Source of the DNA: SIG588 sp045591985
GTDB taxonomy: Bacteria; Bacillota; Clostridia; Oscillospirales; Acutalibacteraceae
Direction: 5' to 3'
NCBI GenBank assembly: GCA_045591985.1
Contig: JAZNTV010000049.1
Location: 1-62,773, forward strand
DNA: 62,773 nucleotides
In this document: piece by piece, positions 59,701-62,773 of the stretch
Numbering within the stretch: the stretch's first letter is position 1
Layout: each line of letters begins with the position of its first letter
Program-made: the position numbers and the translations under genes
The notes under the pieces: model-generated
Seen by the model: only the letters and a program-made list of their open reading frames with translations
The model's database searches: none
What the model was told of the DNA's origin: nothing

Positions 59701-61094
59701 TATTCGTCGCTGACCACACAACGTATCCACTTTCCCTGTTTTAAGAAAATATATCCGAGTACGCACTTTATGATTGCCGCCGCCTGACAGCAAGCGTACA
59801 ACAAGAGAAACGGCATGGTCGTATATTGCGAAAGCACAAACGCGAGCGGCACCTGGCAAAGCCACACAAAGCCGCAATCGAAGATAAAGGTGATCCCCGT
59901 TTTACCGCCCGACCGCAGGGAGAAATAGGTCGCGTGAACAAACGCATCCAACGGCATATACAACGCGCTGATAATGATGACACCACGCGCCAACGAACGC
60001 ACCGTATCGGTCGTGTTATAGAGCAACGGAATGAAACGGGAACACGCAATGTACAATCCCGCCATCACAACACTGACGGTCAACGAAAAGGCGATCAGTT
60101 TGCGAGTGGTATCCCGCACCTCGCGGAACTTCTGTGCACCGAGCAGTTGCCCCACAATAATACCGATGGAAGTGCCGATAGACATAAACGTGACCGAAAA
60201 CACGTTCCAAAACGTCTGGGAGATGTTGGTGGCCGCCACCACATCCAAGCTACGCACCGAATAGCAACGGTTGAGCATGGTGACACCGAGCGACCAGAGC
60301 GCCTCATTCAACAGCAAAGGCGCGCCCTTCACCATCATGCTGCGAACCAAACGAAGCGGAATATAAAGTGAGCGGTAGGCACCCACAATGAACGCGTTTT
60401 TGTGTTTATGGGTATGTGTCCATACCATTACGATAAGCATTTCCACAAAACGTGCCACCACCGTAGCAATGGCGGCGCCCGCCACACCGAGGCCGGCGAA
60501 ACCCCAGGAGGGTATACCGAAAATCAACACGGTATTCAGCACCAAGTTCACCACGACCGAGATCACGCCCGCCTTCATCGGCAACATGGTCTCGCCTGTT
60601 TCACGCAACGTACTGGCATAAATTTGAATCAATGCGTTGGGCAACATGCTGATCATGACGATACGCAAATAAGTTTGCGCGTAACCGAGCGACGCCACGG
60701 CATCTTCGGCGGCACCTTCGCCTTGTAAGAATTGGCTGATCAGCCATTCGCCGCCAAACCAAAACACCGCCGCACTGGCTATCATCAACACGGTGCACAG
60801 CACCAACTTAAAACGAAAACTATGGCGAAGTCCTTCGTGGTCTCCTTTGCCGTAAAACTGAGCGCCAAAAATGCCCGCACCGGAAACAGCGCCGAACATA
60901 CACAACATAAACACGAAAAACAGCTGGTTTGCTACGGCAACACCCGTCATTTCCAGCGTACCGACACGCCCGACCATCAGGTTGTCAAGCATATTCACAA
61001 AGTTGGTGATACCGTTTTGCAACATGATCGGCACCGCAATGGTCAATGTATTGCGATAAAATGCTTTATTGCCGACATATCGTGAAAGTTTCAA
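59700..61094 (-). CDS. MATE-family multidrug/cation transporter
   Basis: 464 residues with about 12 membrane helices in two repeats. Conserved features: TIAVPIMLQNGITNFVNMLDNLMVG in blocks (helix 1), MISMLPNALIQIYASTLRETGET, and GAPLLLNEALWSLGVTMLN, with EALWSLG typical of the NorM-like second half. Substrate unknown. Start is TTG 61094, AAAGGAGG eight bases upstream; the ATG-like start of the longer frame (61145) lies upstream of the transcription start and is excluded. Confidence 0.88.
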   Translation of the reverse strand: MKLSRYVGNKAFYRNTLTIAVPIMLQNGITNFVNMLDNLMVGRVGTLEMTGVAVANQLFFVFMLCMFGAVSGAGIFGAQFYGKGDHEGLRHSFRFKLVLCTVLMIASAAVFWFGGEWLISQFLQGEGAAEDAVASLGYAQTYLRIVMISMLPNALIQIYASTLRETGETMLPMKAGVISVVVNLVLNTVLIFGIPSWGFAGLGVAGAAIATVVARFVEMLIVMVWTHTHKHKNAFIVGAYRSLYIPLRLVRSMMVKGAPLLLNEALWSLGVTMLNRCYSVRSLDVVAATNISQTFWNVFSVTFMSIGTSIGIIVGQLLGAQKFREVRDTTRKLIAFSLTVSVVMAGLYIACSRFIPLLYNTTDTVRSLARGVIIISALYMPLDAFVHATYFSLRSGGKTGITFIFDCGFVWLCQVPLAFVLSQYTTMPFLLLYACCQAAAIIKCVLGYIFLKQGKWIRCVVSDE

Positions 61095-61126
61095 ACGACG
61101 TCGCCTCCTTTCGTGACACTTGCCCC

Positions 61127-61155
61127 ATTGTAACACCACCGCCATCAGAAGTCAA
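61127..61155 (-). promoter_or_regulatory. Promoter of the MATE transporter gene
   Basis: Minus strand TTGACT (61150-61155), 17-bp spacer, TACAAT (61127-61132). It fixes the start codon at TTG 61094. Confidence 0.78.
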
Positions 61156-61182
61156 GGGGACAAGTCGTTTAAACAAATCCTA

Positions 61183-61227
61183 CACTAAAAAACAAGGTGT
61201 TATCGCGGGGGACCCCGTGATAACACC
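61183..61227 (-). terminator. Terminator of the serC-serA operon
   Basis: GGTGTTATCGCGGGG, loop GA, CCCCGTGATAACACC (one mismatch-type G-T in a 15-bp stem), then on the minus strand TTGTTTTTT. Confidence 0.88.
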
Positions 61228-61243
61228 CTGTGTTTTTAAACGA

Positions 61244-62401
61244 TCAGATAGTGCGCACGCGGATGACGCCGTCGATCGCTTCGATCTTGGCGATCGCGTC
61301 TGCCGAGGGGCAGTTCGGGATGTCGAGGATCGTGTACGCAAAATCCTTGCGCGAACGGTTGGCCATCGAATCGATGTTGATGCCTTCCGCCGACACCTCC
61401 GCCGACACCTGCGTCAAAATGCTCGGCACATTGCGGTGGAGCACACACAGGCGGTGTGCCGTGCTGCGCGGCACGTTCACGGTGGGATAGTTTACGGAAT
61501 TGATGATGTTACCGTCTTCCAGATACGCCTTCAGTTCGTCCGCCGCCATCATCGCGCAATTATCTTCGCTTTCGGGGGTGGAAGCGCCGAGATGCGGGAT
61601 CGCGATGATGCCTTCCACATCGAGCGCATCTTCCGTCGGGAAGTCCACCACATAGCGGGCAACCTTGCCGCTCTCGAGCGCCGCCTTCATATCGTCAATG
61701 TTGACGAGTTCGGCACGAGAAAAGTTCATAATGCGCACGCCGTCGGGCATCTGTGCAAAGGTATCCTTATTCAGCATACCGCGGGTGTCGTCGTTGAGCG
61801 GCACGTGTACGGTGATAAAATCGCAATTCTGATAGATCTCCTCACGGCTTGCCGCATGCTTGACCGAGCGGGACAACTTCCATGCCGCATCGACCGACAT
61901 AAACGGGTCGAAGCCATACACTTCCATGCCCAACGCCTGCGCCGCGTTCGCAACCAAAATACCGATAGCACCGAGGCCGATCACGCCGAGTTTCTTGCCC
62001 GCGAGTTCGGGACCGACAAAGGCACCCTTGCCTTTTTCGACCAACTTCGGCACAGCCGCCCCTTCGCCCTTCAACGTCTTCGCCCAAGCGATACCGTCGA
62101 GCACCTTACGGCAGGAGAGGAACAGACCGGCAAGCACCAGTTCTTTCACCGCGTTCGCATTTGCACCGGGGGTGTTAAACACCACAATGCCCGCTTCGCT
62201 GCATTTGTCCACAGGAATGTTGTTCACACCGGCACCCGCGCGCGCGATCGCCAACAGATCGGCAGGCAGTTCCATATCGTGCATCGCGGCAGAGCGCACC
62301 ATAACGCCGGTCGCACCCGCCATATCTTCGGTCAAAGTGTAGTTCGCGCCAAGACGATCGGTACCGCAAGCCGCGATCTTGTTTAAAGTACAAATTTTCA
62401 T
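61244..62401 (-). CDS. serA: D-3-phosphoglycerate dehydrogenase
   Basis: 385 residues. NAD loop GLGAIGILVANAAQALGMEVYGFDP (in two blocks), RAGAGVNNIPVDKCSE, NFSRAELVN with the catalytic Arg, and the His in IPHLGASTPESEDNCA. The C-terminal ACT domain (HRNVPSILTQVSAEVSAEGI) binds serine for feedback. It oxidises 3-phosphoglycerate, the first step of serine synthesis. 14 bp after serC. Confidence 0.95.
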   Translation of the reverse strand: MKICTLNKIAACGTDRLGANYTLTEDMAGATGVMVRSAAMHDMELPADLLAIARAGAGVNNIPVDKCSEAGIVVFNTPGANANAVKELVLAGLFLSCRKVLDGIAWAKTLKGEGAAVPKLVEKGKGAFVGPELAGKKLGVIGLGAIGILVANAAQALGMEVYGFDPFMSVDAAWKLSRSVKHAASREEIYQNCDFITVHVPLNDDTRGMLNKDTFAQMPDGVRIMNFSRAELVNIDDMKAALESGKVARYVVDFPTEDALDVEGIIAIPHLGASTPESEDNCAMMAADELKAYLEDGNIINSVNYPTVNVPRSTAHRLCVLHRNVPSILTQVSAEVSAEGINIDSMANRSRKDFAYTILDIPNCPSADAIAKIEAIDGVIRVRTI

Positions 62402-62415
62402 GATTCGCTTCCTCC

Positions 62416-62773
62416 TTAGGAATGAGCCTCTTCAAACGCCTTCATAAAGGCAACCAACTTCTCAACGCCTTCGATCGGCATCGCATTGTAGATGGAGGCA
62501 CGCATGCCGCCTACCGAACGGTGACCCTTCAGGTTGACAAAGCCCGCAGCCGCCGCTTCCTTCACAAACAGCGCATCCAGCTCGTCGTTACCGGTCACAA
62601 ACGGAATGTTCATCAACGAACGATCTTCCGCCACAACCGTGCCGCGGAACATCTTGCTGTTGTCGAGGAAGTCGTAGAGGATACCCGCCTTCTTCTCGTT
62701 GATGGCCTTCATGTTTTCAAGGCCGCCGATTTCGTTCTTCAACCACTCAAGCACCAAGTCGGAGGCCAAGCGG
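62416..62773 (-). CDS. serC: Phosphoserine aminotransferase, C-terminal part (partial)
   Basis: 118 codons in the window, open to its right edge. The C-terminus of SerC is shown by WLKNEIGGLENMKAINEKKA, FVTGNDELDALFVKEAAAAGF, LKGHRSVGGMRASIYNAMP and VEKLVAFMKAFEEAH (each in turn). It makes phosphoserine from phosphohydroxypyruvate with glutamate. The N-terminus and PLP lysine are outside the window. Operon with serA. Confidence 0.93.
   Translation of the reverse strand, partial: RLASDLVLEWLKNEIGGLENMKAINEKKAGILYDFLDNSKMFRGTVVAEDRSLMNIPFVTGNDELDALFVKEAAAAGFVNLKGHRSVGGMRASIYNAMPIEGVEKLVAFMKAFEEAHS

Noticed and set aside
61046..62386. 446-residue plus-strand frame
   Set aside because: Antisense of serA; no start signal and it crosses a terminator.
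1..62773. CRISPR array, tRNA/rRNA, insertion sequence or prophage
   Set aside because: No spaced identical repeats, cloverleaf, transposase motif or phage structural gene was seen on either strand.

Overview
The window reads as a chromosome segment of a Gram-positive, gut-type member of the class Clostridia (Oscillospirales/Ruminococcaceae-like). The evidence is a spoIIR sporulation gene, an hprK/glk/murB/rapZ/whiA/dnaE run, LCP, BspA-like and lipoprotein genes, strong AGGAGG ribosome sites, sigma-A promoters with 17-bp spacers, and carbohydrate-acid metabolism. No tRNA, rRNA, CRISPR array, insertion sequence or phage gene is visible. The assignment is inferred from gene content, not from a database search.

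Layout. 1-3065: end of an aromatic amino-acid operon (aroC end, pheA, a fused aroE-aroK, aroQ) closed by a terminator. 3083-8223: an AT-rich island with an N-terminally truncated, frameshifted RHS gene with a variable hydrophobic tip, followed by four small membrane-anchored proteins (one frameshifted at a G-run) and a stray copy of a piece of the RHS core. 8313-14495: divergent AraC regulator and a complete uronate operon (uxaC, uxuA, SDR-type uxuB, eda, kdgK) converting glucuronate to pyruvate and glyceraldehyde-3-phosphate. 14500-18243: a BspA-like LRR surface protein and two overlapping HAD phosphatase genes. 18252-23462: ruvX, an LCP cell-wall ligase, addA and a DtxR-like repressor. 23954-26582: feoA-feoB and a Cys-rich small membrane protein under DtxR-box-like palindromes.

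26660-37523: a bidirectional accessory cluster with four Gfo/Idh/MocA oxidoreductases, three xylose-isomerase-like TIM barrels, a nitroreductase, two tandem PL22 (oligogalacturonate-lyase-like) beta-propellers and a LysR regulator. This is the best candidate in the window for an undescribed catabolic system. The families suggest oxidation-assisted cleavage or epimerisation of (uronic) sugars, and the uronate operon in the same window could receive the product. 37650-38715: a three-helix PQ-loop-like protein and an alpha/beta hydrolase. 38716-39075: a gene-free stretch with five DnaA-box-like 9-mers.

39076-62773: mostly minus-strand housekeeping. pfkA and the hprK-glk-murB-rapZ-whiA-dnaE operon link sugar sensing, glycolysis, wall synthesis and replication. 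A plus-strand pair (GT4 glycosyltransferase, galactokinase) interrupts it. Then come spoIIR, an Fe-S aldo/keto reductase, ispE, an aminotransferase and an Lrp regulator in tight overlap; a CE2-like esterase, a membrane protein and rsmI; three small helical proteins; a metallophosphoesterase; a MATE transporter; and serA/serC running off the right edge.

Starts were chosen from ribosome-site spacing and promoters where these differ from the longest frame. Family calls rest on motifs read by eye.
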